A stretch of DNA of 64,000 nt, from the NCBI RefSeq assembly GCF_001264245.1, contig NZ_CP011339.1, forward strand, positions 2,046,001 through 2,110,000, given 5' to 3'. The position numbers and the translations under genes are program-made. Shown one piece after another: positions 8,339-18,262 of the stretch (positions are counted from its first letter, which is position 1; each line of letters begins with the position of its first letter). Origin of the DNA: Microcystis panniformis FACHB-1757 (GTDB lineage Bacteria; Cyanobacteriota; Cyanobacteriia; Cyanobacteriales; Microcystaceae). Under the pieces are notes generated by a model. That model did no database searches and was not told the DNA's origin. It saw nothing but the letters and a program-made list of their open reading frames with translations.

Positions 8339-8961
8339 TTCCCGATGGGCGGCCAGACGGCGATAATAGTGCCAATGGGGTATATCGACGGGGGGGAAGT
8401 GGGAGTTAAATTAAGGGTAGGTAGGGTGATTTGTGGCTCATTTTCCGCTTTTGTGGCGGGAATATCGGCCGATTCTTCGTTAAGCGGCAAAATATCTCTG
8501 TGTAAGCGACCGTAGGATTTTTCCAGATGTTCGATGCGTTCCAGCAGCCCGTTACGGTTGATATATTGAATAATTTGATTGTGGGACTGTTCGAGGACGA
8601 GAATATTCTCCTCTAATTCTGCGACCGCACGAGCGTTATCCCTGGCCACTGCGGGACTGAGGGACTGTATTTGTGCCGATAAAGCTTCTTTTTCTTCTTC
8701 CCACTGACTCTGTAAATGACCGGTTATCTCGGTTAAGCGTTGACGTTGCCTAGTTCTTTCTCGGAGACGATTGAGAATATTCAACCCGAAAGTCACGACT
8801 AGGAGGAACAAAGGCAAAAACTCCGCACCCATGGCCATAAGGGTAAGCAGGGTTAATCCTAGGGCGATATATTCCGCTAATTCTAGCCAATGGGGGCGAT
8901 GGTCGGTCATTTTGCAGTTACCGGTAAAGGGATTTTGATCATCTCCTGATTTCAGACTCAT
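8335..8961 (-). CDS. Membrane-anchored coiled-coil protein, coupled to the WD40 gene
   Basis: 208 residues of unknown function. After about 25 hydrophilic residues there is a long hydrophobic stretch (about residues 28-62, YIALGLTLLTLMAMG then LPLFLLVVTFGLNIL), probably a membrane hairpin. Next comes an arginine-rich turn (NRLRERTRQRQR) and a predicted coiled coil to about residue 160, then a proline-rich tail. This anchored coiled coil could present or receive the WD40 protein with which it overlaps by 4 bases. That link is inference from gene coupling. Confidence 0.7.
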   Translation of the reverse strand: MSLKSGDDQNPFTGNCKMTDHRPHWLELAEYIALGLTLLTLMAMGAEFLPLFLLVVTFGLNILNRLRERTRQRQRLTEITGHLQSQWEEEKEALSAQIQSLSPAVARDNARAVAELEENILVLEQSHNQIIQYINRNGLLERIEHLEKSYGRLHRDILPLNEESADIPATKAENEPQITLPTLNLTPTSPPSIYPIGTIIAVWPPIGK

Positions 8962-9003
8962 GGTAACGCTAATTGCCGCCTTGGGATTGACTAAAATTAA
9001 TTT

Positions 9004-10584
9004 TTAAGCAGGAGTTAAGACTTTTTTCTTAGTTTCTATCGGTGCGGTTAAAGCGGATTCTAAATCGGCCTTCCCTAGTCTTGCTTCCAAAATTTTCAGC
9101 ACTTCCCGTCCAAAATCATCAGGATTCTGTCGCCATGCTTGCAGACAAACTTCGCCAAAGAATGACCCCAAAGGTTCGGGATTCCAGAGCAGTTTTTTGG
9201 CTGTCCAGGGCATTAAACTCATGGGATCATAGTCGGGTTTAATAATTTCTTTTTTGAAGGCGTATTCTTCTAGATGGGTATGGGGTTGTAGTCCGATAAA
9301 AAAGATGGCTGGTTCCACTTTATCGACTCCAAAAATGTTTTCTAATTCCCGATGATAGGTGATAGTTTGACGAATAGTTTCTAGGGTTTCATCAATAACA
9401 TTAAAGGAATAATTTACCGAAACCAGATCATTAAAACCCGCCGCTTTTAAGTCTCGACAATTTTGCAGAACTGTCCGCAAATTATAGCCCATCCGCATTT
9501 TACGGACTAATTCCTGAGAACCACTGGTGATGCCAATTTCAAAGTAGTTCATGCCTGTTTTTACCATTAAATCGCACAGTTTCGGAGTGAGATTATCGGC
9601 ACGAATATAGGCAGCCCAATGGATATCTTTCATCCCAGAAGCGAGAATTTTTTCTAATAGTTCTTCCACGTCGTTGATAAATTTTCTGGTGGGGATAAAT
9701 TGGGCATCAGTAAACCAGAAATTGCGAATGCCGCGGTCGTATAATTGGCGCATTTCCTTAACTACTTCATCCGCGGGATTAATGCGTACTTGTTTGCCTT
9801 CAACGACGGTATAGATGCAGTAGCAGCAGTTATGGGGACAGCCGCGCTTGGTTTGTACCCCGATATAAAAGTCGTTTTCTTGGAAATAGTAGGAAAATTC
9901 CGGCCAAATACCGGCGATATAGTCGTAGTTACAAGCGGATTTTTCTAAGGGGGTGGGGGATTCGTGGATTAAACGCGGCCGGGGTGTGGTTTCTCCGACC
10001 ACATAACAACGTTCATCGCTAAAGTCCTGGCCGGAGAGGAATTTTTCTAGCAGGGTTTCCCCTTCTCCGACTGATACAATTGTTCCTGTGGGCAGTTTGG
10101 TTTTTAGTTGTTCGTAGAAAACACTGACGGCACCACCCCCGACGATAACTCGCGCTTCGGGATGGTATTTTCTGGCCCGCTGCAACCCTCGGCGAATTAG
10201 TCCCTGATTGCGCCATAATTCGCCGTAGTAGGCGGTTGTCACCTTTAAACCTCCTAAAGCACCGCGCAGCTTGATTAGGGGGTTTTTAGCGTAGTAAAAT
10301 TCAAAGGCGTTTTGCAGGGGATTACCACCGCGACCACCGACGGGAGCATATATTTGAATATCCCGCCAGGAGAATACTAGCAGGGTGGGCCGAAATTCGT
10401 CAACACAGCGATCGAGTGCCTGGTTAAAGTCTAAGGGGGGGACGGTGCCAAGGTCAAAGATTCTTTGTTCGATGTCGGGGAAGAGTTTATGAACGTGGTC
10501 GGAAAGGTAAACCACACCGATGGGGAAAATGGGGTTACAGGGGAGTCTAACGTAGAGGATGCGTTGTGCTTGCGGTTGAGTCAT
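9004..10584 (-). CDS. Cobalamin-binding-type radical SAM protein
   Basis: 526 residues. An N-terminal B12-binding-like Rossmann region (about 1-200, with VIVGGGAVSVFYEQL) precedes a radical SAM domain holding KRGCPHNCCYC, the CxxxCxxC that binds the 4Fe-4S cluster (about residue 247-254). The distal segment has FEIGITSGSQELVRKM, as in many B12-type radical SAM enzymes. Close cyanobacterial relatives are commonly annotated as photosystem II high-light acclimation radical SAM proteins. That name comes from memory and the reaction is not established. The protein is soluble and the gene stands alone; downstream is the membrane/WD40 pair in the same direction, 42 bases away. Confidence 0.8.
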   Translation of the reverse strand: MTQPQAQRILYVRLPCNPIFPIGVVYLSDHVHKLFPDIEQRIFDLGTVPPLDFNQALDRCVDEFRPTLLVFSWRDIQIYAPVGGRGGNPLQNAFEFYYAKNPLIKLRGALGGLKVTTAYYGELWRNQGLIRRGLQRARKYHPEARVIVGGGAVSVFYEQLKTKLPTGTIVSVGEGETLLEKFLSGQDFSDERCYVVGETTPRPRLIHESPTPLEKSACNYDYIAGIWPEFSYYFQENDFYIGVQTKRGCPHNCCYCIYTVVEGKQVRINPADEVVKEMRQLYDRGIRNFWFTDAQFIPTRKFINDVEELLEKILASGMKDIHWAAYIRADNLTPKLCDLMVKTGMNYFEIGITSGSQELVRKMRMGYNLRTVLQNCRDLKAAGFNDLVSVNYSFNVIDETLETIRQTITYHRELENIFGVDKVEPAIFFIGLQPHTHLEEYAFKKEIIKPDYDPMSLMPWTAKKLLWNPEPLGSFFGEVCLQAWRQNPDDFGREVLKILEARLGKADLESALTAPIETKKKVLTPA

Positions 10585-10657
10585 GAGATTTCTGAAGGGG
10601 ATGGAGACGCATTCTGAGTAATCTTAATATAACTTAACTTTGTCCGGCTTGTCTGGC

Positions 10658-10815
10658 AGTTATCAGTCATCAGTTATCAGTTATCAGTTATCAGTTATCA
10701 GTTATCAGATGTGAGTTTTCAGTTCACTGATTACTGTTTACTGAGTCACTGAAAAGCTTCCCACTTCCCCACACCCCACACCCCACACCCCACTTCCCCA
10801 CACCCCACTTGCGTC
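10658..10815. repeat. Heptanucleotide tandem repeats (ATCAGTT and CCCACAC types)
   Basis: Several perfect 7-base units of CAGTTAT follow each other at about 10663-10708, then a GATGTGAGTTTTCAGTTCACTG stretch, then CCCACAC-type units at about 10770-10808. An inverted relative of the first part is found at 43221-43304. Such heptamer arrays (STRRs) are typical of filamentous and colonial cyanobacteria. No coding potential is seen in the gap between the radical SAM gene and smc. Confidence 0.75.
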
Positions 10816-10820
10816 TTAGG

Positions 10821-13800
10821 TTAAACTTTAATTCCTAGTACCTGTGTATGGGTTCCCCGCGCTTGGGTGACACCGATGGTTCTTTCCGATGCTTCAATCA
10901 TCGGCCGACGCAAACTAACGACAATAAATTGCGCTTGTTGTGCTTGTTTTTGAATCATTTTGGCCAATTTCTCTACATTGGCCCCATCTAAAAACATATC
11001 CACTTCATCAAAGGCATAAAAGGGAGAAGGACGATATCTTTGTAGGGAAAAAATAAAGCTTAAAGCGGTTAAAGATTTTTCACCTCCAGACATGGAACTT
11101 AATCGCTGTACGGGTTTTCCTTTCGGATGGGCCACCAGATTTAAGCCACCATTAAAGGGGTCATTTTCGTCTTCTAGTTGTAAGTAACCATCACCGTCGG
11201 ACAGGGTGGCAAATATAATCTTAAAGTTTTCGTTAACGGCCGTAAATGCTTCCTGAAAAGCATTAAATCTGAGGGTGGTAAAGTTTTCTATGCGTAAAAG
11301 TAGTTCGGTTCTTTCTCCTTCTAGAGTTTGCAGTTTTTCTGATAGTTCATCTAATCTCTCTTTAGTTTTTTGGTATTCTTCTAAAGCTAACATATTCACA
11401 GGTTCTAAAGCTTCCAATTTCTTTTGTAACTGCCGAATATCGCTTTGAATTTTCTCGAAATCTCGATCGCTTTCAGGAATTTCGGGCAAGGGATTGGGTA
11501 GGTCGCTTTCTAGTTGACTAATTTCTGTCTGTAAAGTGGTTAGTAATGCTTGTCTTTCCTCTTGATTGTTGACTAACTTTTCCGATTGCCAGATAGCCTG
11601 TTGTTGCTGGTTTTGTTGTTGTCGCAAAACTGTTTCTAATTGGTCTCTTTTTTGCTTGGTTTCCCCTAGTTGTCGGGATAATTGCTGTAAAGCTTGATTG
11701 ATTTCTAAAATATTGTGATTAAGTTTTTCTATCTCCAGATTACCGATATTTCTCTGATTAACTGCATCGGTAATTATTTTCTCAATCTCAATAATTCTAT
11801 CCCCAGACTCTTGACTTTTTTCCTCTAGTCTGATCTGTTGATTTTGTAGGTCTTTTAACTGTTCGCGGACTGTAGCGAGGTGATTTTCTTGGGTTTGTAA
11901 CTCTAATTCTTGAGCGCGAATTATTCCCTGCACCTGTTGCCATTCGCTATGGGTATGATTGGCCTCTAAAGCAGTTAATTTCTCCTGTTCTTGCTGTAAG
12001 GATAACTCTAACTGAGGAATTTCTCTAGTTAATACCTCTAACCGTTGACTAGAAATACTAATTTCCTCTTGCTGTCCCGATAATTGACGGGTTAAATCCT
12101 CTTTTTCTGTGGTTAAACGTTCTAAATCCTTGCTTAATTGTTGTAGAGATAATTGATTTTCCCGATGACTTTGACGGGTTTCGGTTAACTGTTGGGTTAA
12201 CTGACTGATAAGATTATTGACTTGAGTAATTTTTTCTTCGTTGCGGGTAAGAATGCGATCGATTTCTGCTAATCTTTCCCGTAGAGATTCCGCTTCACTA
12301 GACTCCTTGGCAGAAATTTTACCAAAACGCAGCCCCGATCGCGTCGGTTGGCTGCCTCCAGTCATAGCACCAGTCATCTCTAATAACTCGCCATCCAAAG
12401 TAACGATGCGATATTGATTGATATAATAACGGGCAGAGTCTATATCCTCAAAAACCACCGTACTGCCAAAAATATAGTTAAAAACCTCCCGATACTGGGG
12501 TTGAAACTTAACCAAATTCACCGCTAAATCCAGATAACCCCGCGCGTGACGCACAGAGGAAATATCTTGGGGACGGGGGGGACGAATTTTATTCAGGGGT
12601 AAAAAAGTGGCCCTACCGATGCGACGCTGTTTTAGCAAGGCAATTCCGGCGGCCGCAACGCTATCATCTTGGACGACTACATGACCTAAACGACCTCCGG
12701 CGGCGATTTCAAGAGCAATTTGATAACGTTCCTCTACTTCCCCCAATTGTGCCACTAATCCGCAGATTCCGGGCAAATCTGACTGTAATAATATTTGAGT
12801 GGCATAGGTTCCCTGGGCCTCTTGTTGTGCTTGCTTGGTCGCTTCCAGTTTATCTAATTCCCTCTGTTTGTCCCGTTGTTCCTTGAGCAGACGTTTTTGG
12901 GTGTCCTGACTGATGACGCGATTTTGTTCAGCAAGGGTGAGTTTTTGGGCTAAATTTTGGCTATCGGGTTCCGCTTGATTAATTTTTTGTAATATTTCTT
13001 GACTTTCTTCGGTTTTTGTGCTAATAACTTGCTCTAATTCTTGCAGACGTTGACCAGCTTCTACTATATTAGTTTGCAATCGATCGCATCTTTCGGTCAA
13101 TTGGGCCTGTTGGCTACGGTAGGGGTTTAATTGTTCCTGAAGACGGGTAATATTGCGGGAAAGGTCGCTTTGTTCTTTTACCCAAGCTTCTGACGCTTCC
13201 GCGAGACTACTTGCTTGCAGACGATGGTTTTCTAGGGTTTCCCTTGCGGTTTGGGTTGTCAGTAGGAGATTGGGTAAAATTTCAGTTTCTAAACGGCTTT
13301 TTTCAGCAGTAATCTGATTTAATTCGAGATTGTAGCGATTAATTTCCTCTAAAAGCCTGTTTTTCTGTGCCTGAGATTCTTTTTCGAGGTTTTCTAACTC
13401 TTTTTGTCGTTGTTGCTGTTGTTGTCGTTTGGCCTGTTGACTCGCTAATCGGGAAGTCAGGGACAGGTGTTCATCTTCCCCGAAAGCTTTGACCTGTTGA
13501 TTGAGTTTCTCTAATTCTTGACTATTTTGGGCGATTTGTTCGGATAAATTGGCGATAGTCTCGGTTAAAACCTGTTTTTCCTTTTCCCCAGCTTGAATTT
13601 GTTCTTTTAATTGCTGGCAGCGCTGCTGGAGATTTTGCCAATGCAGGACAATTTCCCATTGTTGTTTTTCTTGGACTTGGGCCTTGAGTTTTTGGTATTT
13701 TTCGGCTTTAATGCGATCGAGTGCTAATTTCTCCAGAGATTTTTGCAATTCTGTGGCAATAATTTGGCAGCGTTCTTCTCTTTCTTTAACCGAATCGATA

Positions 13801-14351
13801 TTATCCTTAGTTTTCTCAATTTTGCGGTCAAATTCGGCTACTCCTGCCAATTCGTCGATAATTTCCCGTCTTTCCTTAGCATTCATGCTGATAATTCGGG
13901 TTACGTCCCCCTGTAACACCACGTTGTACCCTTCGGGATAGATGCGTAAACGGTTCAACTGGTCGTGAAGTTCGCTAACCGTACAGGTTTCCCCATTGAT
14001 ATAGTAGGTAGAAGTATAGCTGCCACCCTTAGCCACTTTTAAGCGTCGGGAAACCGTCCAATCCCTATCGGTTGCGTCGGGAATATCGCTAACATCAAAA
14101 GTCACCGAAACACTCGCTTCGGTGCTATGACGTTGACTGTTATAGCTGTGATTGACTAAATCCGGTAATCTTTCGGCCCGCATTCCCTTGGATGTAGCTA
14201 ATCCCAAGCAAAATAGCAATGCGTCGAGAATATTCGACTTTCCCGAACCATTTGGACCAGAAACCACCGTAAACCCCGGTAAAAAGGGGATGGGAGTCGT
14301 TCCCCCGAAGGATTTGAAGTGTGAGAGTTCGACCTTTTTGATGTAAACCAT
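10821..14351 (-). CDS. smc: Chromosome segregation protein SMC
   Basis: About 1176 residues, the length of bacterial SMC. It is the ATPase that, with ScpA and ScpB, compacts and resolves chromosomes. Seen: Walker A GPNGSGKSN near residue 32; a coiled coil to about 500; a hinge around 515-680 (DLPGICGLVAQL to GGSQPTRSGLRFG); a second coiled coil to about 1010; the ABC signature LSSMSGGEKSLTAL; and Walker B FYAFDEVDMFLDG near the C-terminus. I start at MVYIKKVELSHFKSFG (ATG at 14351), four codons inside the longest frame, since this is the usual cyanobacterial N-terminus. scpA and scpB are not adjacent. Confidence 0.96.
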   Translation of the reverse strand: MVYIKKVELSHFKSFGGTTPIPFLPGFTVVSGPNGSGKSNILDALLFCLGLATSKGMRAERLPDLVNHSYNSQRHSTEASVSVTFDVSDIPDATDRDWTVSRRLKVAKGGSYTSTYYINGETCTVSELHDQLNRLRIYPEGYNVVLQGDVTRIISMNAKERREIIDELAGVAEFDRKIEKTKDNIDSVKEREERCQIIATELQKSLEKLALDRIKAEKYQKLKAQVQEKQQWEIVLHWQNLQQRCQQLKEQIQAGEKEKQVLTETIANLSEQIAQNSQELEKLNQQVKAFGEDEHLSLTSRLASQQAKRQQQQQRQKELENLEKESQAQKNRLLEEINRYNLELNQITAEKSRLETEILPNLLLTTQTARETLENHRLQASSLAEASEAWVKEQSDLSRNITRLQEQLNPYRSQQAQLTERCDRLQTNIVEAGQRLQELEQVISTKTEESQEILQKINQAEPDSQNLAQKLTLAEQNRVISQDTQKRLLKEQRDKQRELDKLEATKQAQQEAQGTYATQILLQSDLPGICGLVAQLGEVEERYQIALEIAAGGRLGHVVVQDDSVAAAGIALLKQRRIGRATFLPLNKIRPPRPQDISSVRHARGYLDLAVNLVKFQPQYREVFNYIFGSTVVFEDIDSARYYINQYRIVTLDGELLEMTGAMTGGSQPTRSGLRFGKISAKESSEAESLRERLAEIDRILTRNEEKITQVNNLISQLTQQLTETRQSHRENQLSLQQLSKDLERLTTEKEDLTRQLSGQQEEISISSQRLEVLTREIPQLELSLQQEQEKLTALEANHTHSEWQQVQGIIRAQELELQTQENHLATVREQLKDLQNQQIRLEEKSQESGDRIIEIEKIITDAVNQRNIGNLEIEKLNHNILEINQALQQLSRQLGETKQKRDQLETVLRQQQNQQQQAIWQSEKLVNNQEERQALLTTLQTEISQLESDLPNPLPEIPESDRDFEKIQSDIRQLQKKLEALEPVNMLALEEYQKTKERLDELSEKLQTLEGERTELLLRIENFTTLRFNAFQEAFTAVNENFKIIFATLSDGDGYLQLEDENDPFNGGLNLVAHPKGKPVQRLSSMSGGEKSLTALSFIFSLQRYRPSPFYAFDEVDMFLDGANVEKLAKMIQKQAQQAQFIVVSLRRPMIEASERTIGVTQARGTHTQVLGIKV

Positions 14352-14523
14352 GGCGATAAGCAAAAATTAGGCAAGCTATCAGCTGTCAGCTTGAATCGAT
14401 AAGGGATAACTCCGGTTTATCCTTGAAAATATCCTCAGACTTGACCGGAGATGAGTTTGATTAGTTGCGTAGTTTGAGAATTTTATGGGGATACCCTTAT
14501 GAAAAATATAGCTGATAGTCCCC

Positions 14524-14793
14524 TTAGATGGCTTGAATCCATTCTTTGACTTGGTACTCTGTCCAGATGCCATTTTGCCAATAGGGATCCGCTTCGATTA
14601 ATTCTCGCACTTCTGACTCGCTGGCTGCCTGATAAATTCCAAAAACTTGGCTTAAATCTGCCGTTGGTCCGATAGTAATGAGAATTCCCCGTTCTTTCTG
14701 TTGATTTAATCCCTCTAGATGCGCTTGACGATAGGGAGCGCGTTTTTCCAGCACGTTTTCACAATAACTACCCCAGATAACAAATTTCGGCAT
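14524..14793 (-). CDS. YciI-like protein
   Basis: 89 residues with the YCII ferredoxin-like fold signature: KFVIWGSYCENVLEKRAPYR, the conserved HLEGLNQQKERG segment with a histidine, and EADPYWQNGIWTEYQVKEW near the end. The family includes dehydrochlorinase-like and unknown enzymes, so no substrate can be given. It lies 173 bases upstream of smc in the same direction. Confidence 0.85.
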   Translation of the reverse strand: MPKFVIWGSYCENVLEKRAPYRQAHLEGLNQQKERGILITIGPTADLSQVFGIYQAASESEVRELIEADPYWQNGIWTEYQVKEWIQAI

Positions 14794-15149
14794 ATTTGAC
14801 CTGTACTCTCTTGATCTGTTGCTATTTTACGATCGAATCGTCAATCAGACTAAATCGATATAGAAAAGTGGGGGGTACACAGAATCTACATTTTACTATA
14901 GCGGTTTTCACAGAAGTGAGTCCCGATTGAAACCCTGAAACGCCTATCTATCGATGGATTCACTATACCTCATTAGACTGAAAAACGCTATATATAGATT
15001 AGCTAATCCAGATAGGTTTTCTATTGTATTTAAGTAGGTGGGTGGAATTAAATATAAGATGAAAGTAGGTTGGGTTGAAGCATGAAACCCAACGCCTAAC
15101 CATTACCATTTGTCCTCCAAGATTAAGTTAGTATAACAAATACAGTCAC
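14794..15149. other. Gap between YciI-like gene and the polysaccharide cluster
   Basis: No ORF of interest. It contains a truncated MITE family 1 copy (15031-15097: left tip TAAGTAGGTGGGTGG through AACGCCT, right half missing). Before that is an AT-rich stretch with a weak inverted repeat around 14897-14996 (TATAGCGGTTTTC ... GAAAAACGCTATA), which may be another MITE or a terminator-like structure. Confidence 0.5.
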
Positions 15150-16085
15150 TCACTCAAAGTTAATCCGTTCTCGTTCGACAACTAAAGGTCTTTTTAAAAT
15201 TCTCATGTGCATTAAGCCAATATATTCCCCAATAATGCCGATAAAAAATAACTGCACCGAAGCGAGTAAAAATAGTCCGACAGTAACGGGTGCGGTTCCT
15301 AAAGGAAAATAATCCCAGAACAACAATTTGGCGATTAAATAACCTAACGCCACTAGCAAACTCAGCAGAGACAAAGCAAAACCCAAAAATGTAGCAATCC
15401 TCAAAGGAACACTAGAATGGCTGGTAATGCCTAACATTGCAGCGTCATAAAGCCTATAAAAATTTCGATAACTACTCTTCCCTTTTTTACGCTGCCGTTG
15501 TTTGTACTCAATCTCAGCACTGTCAAAGCCGATCTCTGAAATAATACCTCTTAGGTATGGATAAGGATCGTCAATTTTTTTCAAAACTTCCACGACCTTT
15601 TTATCATAGAGTCCAAAACCTGTAAAATGAGCAGTAGGCTTAATATCCGATAACTGAGTGACAAGAAAGTAATAAAAACTCCGGATACTATACAGTAGAA
15701 AATTTTCTTCACTTGAAGTTTTTATTCCTTTGACTATGTGATAGCCCTCTTCCCATTTTTTGATAAAATCAACAATCAAGTCTGGTGGATCTTGTAAATC
15801 AGCAAAAATTAAGACAACAGCATCAGCATCTGGCTGAGTTATTCCATAGTAAATCGATCGAATTGCCCCAAAGTTTCGAGCATTAACGATAATTTTGACA
15901 TTGGAATCTTTGATGCCAATACCTTTAAGAATGTCCACCGTTTTATCCTGAGAAGCATTATCAATAAATAGATGTTCATAATCATATTTTTCTAAGTCCG
16001 CAAAAATCTGTTTGACTTGAAGATAAATCTCTTCGATATTCCCCTCCTCATTATAGCAAGGAGTCACTACACTAATTTTTTTCAT
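15150..16085 (-). CDS. GT2 glycosyltransferase (DPM1/GtrB-like)
   Basis: 311 residues. The N-terminal GT-A domain shows SVVTPCYNEEGNIEEIY, then a DxD-like element (FADLQDPPDL) around residue 95-105, followed by two C-terminal membrane helices (about 228-260 and 265-290). This is the architecture of polyprenyl-phosphate hexose synthases such as GtrB. It moves a sugar from a nucleotide donor to a lipid carrier at the inner face of the membrane. It overlaps the gtrA-like gene by 4 bases (ATGA), the usual gtrA-gtrB pairing, and is the last gene of the polysaccharide cluster. Confidence 0.88.
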   Translation of the reverse strand: MKKISVVTPCYNEEGNIEEIYLQVKQIFADLEKYDYEHLFIDNASQDKTVDILKGIGIKDSNVKIIVNARNFGAIRSIYYGITQPDADAVVLIFADLQDPPDLIVDFIKKWEEGYHIVKGIKTSSEENFLLYSIRSFYYFLVTQLSDIKPTAHFTGFGLYDKKVVEVLKKIDDPYPYLRGIISEIGFDSAEIEYKQRQRKKGKSSYRNFYRLYDAAMLGITSHSSVPLRIATFLGFALSLLSLLVALGYLIAKLLFWDYFPLGTAPVTVGLFLLASVQLFFIGIIGEYIGLMHMRILKRPLVVERERINFE

Positions 16086-16462
16086 TGTCTATTTCCTCTA
16101 AAAACAAAGGTTTTATTCAAGAAATAAGAAACAATTGCTAGAGGCAATACTAAGATAGCTTGTGCCACTAAGATATTGATTCCTAGCATCTTAACAATTC
16201 GTAAGGATTCAGCGTTTAATAAGTAAATCACTAAATAAACACCAATAAAGCGAGTTAGTAGTCGATTATTTTGGTCTTTAAAAACGATAGCTCCGATAGT
16301 TTTAAAGTTGAATAATACCCCGCAAATAGTAGCGATAAGTAAGGAATAGCGATAATCTAATCCTAGACAAATCAGCAAGGCAAAGACGGAATAACCAAAT
16401 AAGGTATTAATTACCCCCACTAACAAAAATCTAACAAATTTACTTTTTTGGAACAGATACAT
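16082..16462 (-). CDS. GtrA family membrane protein
   Basis: 126 residues with four predicted membrane helices and the family start FVRFLLVGVINTLFGYSVFA. The end (ILVLPLAIVSYFLNKTFVF) also matches GtrA. Proteins of this family are thought to flip polyprenyl-phosphate-linked sugars made by the partner GT2 enzyme. Coupled by ATGA overlap to the downstream glycosyltransferase. Confidence 0.88.
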   Translation of the reverse strand: MYLFQKSKFVRFLLVGVINTLFGYSVFALLICLGLDYRYSLLIATICGVLFNFKTIGAIVFKDQNNRLLTRFIGVYLVIYLLNAESLRIVKMLGINILVAQAILVLPLAIVSYFLNKTFVFRGNRQ

Positions 16463-16528
16463 TTTTCAAGTTTATTTTGACAATTAGTGATTACATTGGT
16501 CTTTACCTTCTCCTCACCTGTAAAATGG

Positions 16529-17452
16529 CTAATACACTCTTTGTAGCATGGCCAGAGCCGATTGCACAATGCCATCCAAATCAAGTCCTTGTTGGGAACG
16601 TAAAACTGTTTGACTACCGGCGGTTTTAACTGCTTCTCTTTTTAACCTTAAAGGCTTAAATTCAACAGTTTCGCTCGACTGTGCCAGAACTTCTGCAACT
16701 GCACTTCCTAAACCGCCAATTCCATGTTCTTCTAGGGTGATTATCTTCTTAGTCTTTTGGGCAGATTGTAAGATAGATTGTTCATCTAGAGGGTAGAGAG
16801 TCGGCATACTCAAAACTTCAATAGAATAACCCTGCATCGTCAGTTTTTCAGCCGCTTTAACGGTTAAATCTAGCATTCCCCCTATACTGATTAAGGTCAA
16901 ATCTGTTCCCGACTGTAACTCGATTGCCTTACCAATTTCAAACTGAGGTTCCCTAGGGTGAACTTGAGGTTCACCGGCTTTCCCTAATCTTAAATAACAC
17001 GGACTAGATAGGTTAACAATAGCTTGAGTAGCTAATTTAGCTTCTAGAGGATCCCCTGGAGCGATAACAGTCATATTAGGCAACACTCTCATCACCGCCA
17101 AATCTTCCATGCCATGATGAGTATAACCCAGAGAACCGTAGGTCAGTCCACCACCAACAGCAACAATATTAACATTGAGATTGTGATAACAGACATCATT
17201 ACGAATCTGTTCAAAACATCGCATGATCGGAAAATTGACAATAGAATAGGCAAAGACGATTTTGCCAGACATTGCTAGACCCGCAGCTATGCCGATCATG
17301 TTTTGTTCGGCAATACCCACATTCACAAATCGTTGAGGAAATTGGCCTGCAAATCCTTCGAGGACAGAATAGCCTAAGTCTCCGCAAAGAAGCCAAATCC
17401 TCTCATCTTTCTTGGCTATTTCACAAAGCGTATTGATAAAAGCTGTTCTCAT
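16529..17452 (-). CDS. Transketolase-like protein, C-terminal subunit
   Basis: 307 residues holding the pyrimidine-binding and C-terminal domains of a thiamine-diphosphate transketolase. Seen: GIAEQNMIGIAAGLAMSGK with the glutamate that activates ThDP (about residue 49), THHGMEDLAVMR, and a C-terminal EEHGIGGLGSAVAEVL region. The protein is the second half of a split enzyme. Its ATG overlaps the stop of the N-terminal subunit by 4 bases. Split transketolases in polysaccharide clusters usually act on special sugars rather than in central metabolism. Here the neighbours suggest ketol transfer in the synthesis of a branched or higher sugar (inference, see findings). Confidence 0.88.
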   Translation of the reverse strand: MRTAFINTLCEIAKKDERIWLLCGDLGYSVLEGFAGQFPQRFVNVGIAEQNMIGIAAGLAMSGKIVFAYSIVNFPIMRCFEQIRNDVCYHNLNVNIVAVGGGLTYGSLGYTHHGMEDLAVMRVLPNMTVIAPGDPLEAKLATQAIVNLSSPCYLRLGKAGEPQVHPREPQFEIGKAIELQSGTDLTLISIGGMLDLTVKAAEKLTMQGYSIEVLSMPTLYPLDEQSILQSAQKTKKIITLEEHGIGGLGSAVAEVLAQSSETVEFKPLRLKREAVKTAGSQTVLRSQQGLDLDGIVQSALAMLQRVY

Positions 17453-18252
17453 GATTTCCCCTCAATTTCTGCTACGGCTTGTTCTAGTTGTTCTTGATTC
17501 GGTGACTTGTAATGCCAAGCCAGTTGATTTTCCATAAAACTGACTCCTTTTCCCTTAACAGTATGGGCGATAATACAGCTAGGTTTGCCCTTTTCAAAAG
17601 GAACACTATTGAAAGCATCTTCAATCTGCTGGAAATTATGACCGTCAATTTCTCGCACTGACCAACGAAATGCCTGGAATTTAGCTGTTAAGGGTTCAAG
17701 GTCAAGCACTTCTTTGACCGTGCCAAAACTCTGAATCTTGTTATAGTCCACAATAACAACTAGGTTATCGAGTTGATGCTGAGGCGCAAATAAAATTGAT
17801 TCCCAGTTTGAGCCTTCATCCATTTCGCCATCACTAACTAGAACAAATACTCGGTAGGGTTTATCTTCACGTTTACCAGCTAGAGCTATACCACAACCGA
17901 TAGGTAAACCATGACCTAAAGACCCGGTAGAGGCTTCTATTCCGGGTAGATAATGACTGATATGACCAGTTAACTTAGAACCATCTTGACAATAGGTTTC
18001 TAGCCATTCTAGGGGAAAAAATCCCCGTTCAGCCAGTACTGCGTAGAGAATAGCCGCACTATGACCTTTACTGAGAATAAATCGATCGCGGTCTAGCCAA
18101 TTTGGGTTAGTCGGATCAACTCGGAGAATTTTGCCATATAGCACAGCTAATAAATCAGCCATACTTAAGCAACTGCCAATGTGAGAGGCATTGGCTCGAT
18201 GAACCATTTGTAAGGAAATTAGACGGATTTGTTTGGCTAATTTTTCGAGCAT
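17449..18252 (-). CDS. Transketolase-like protein, N-terminal (ThDP-binding) subunit
   Basis: 267 residues. Seen: RANASHIGSCLSMADLLAVLYG, LSKGHSAAILYA, the GSLGHGLPIGCGIA segment, and the ThDP/metal motif SDGEMDEGSNWES ... VDYNKIQS. The first residue of the metal motif is Ser instead of the usual Gly (GDGE). Together with the next gene it makes one full transketolase. It is read after the FkbM methyltransferase gene (10-base gap), so the two belong to one transcript. Confidence 0.88.
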   Translation of the reverse strand: MLEKLAKQIRLISLQMVHRANASHIGSCLSMADLLAVLYGKILRVDPTNPNWLDRDRFILSKGHSAAILYAVLAERGFFPLEWLETYCQDGSKLTGHISHYLPGIEASTGSLGHGLPIGCGIALAGKREDKPYRVFVLVSDGEMDEGSNWESILFAPQHQLDNLVVIVDYNKIQSFGTVKEVLDLEPLTAKFQAFRWSVREIDGHNFQQIEDAFNSVPFEKGKPSCIIAHTVKGKGVSFMENQLAWHYKSPNQEQLEQAVAEIEGKS

Positions 18253-18262
18253 TGGCGTTCAA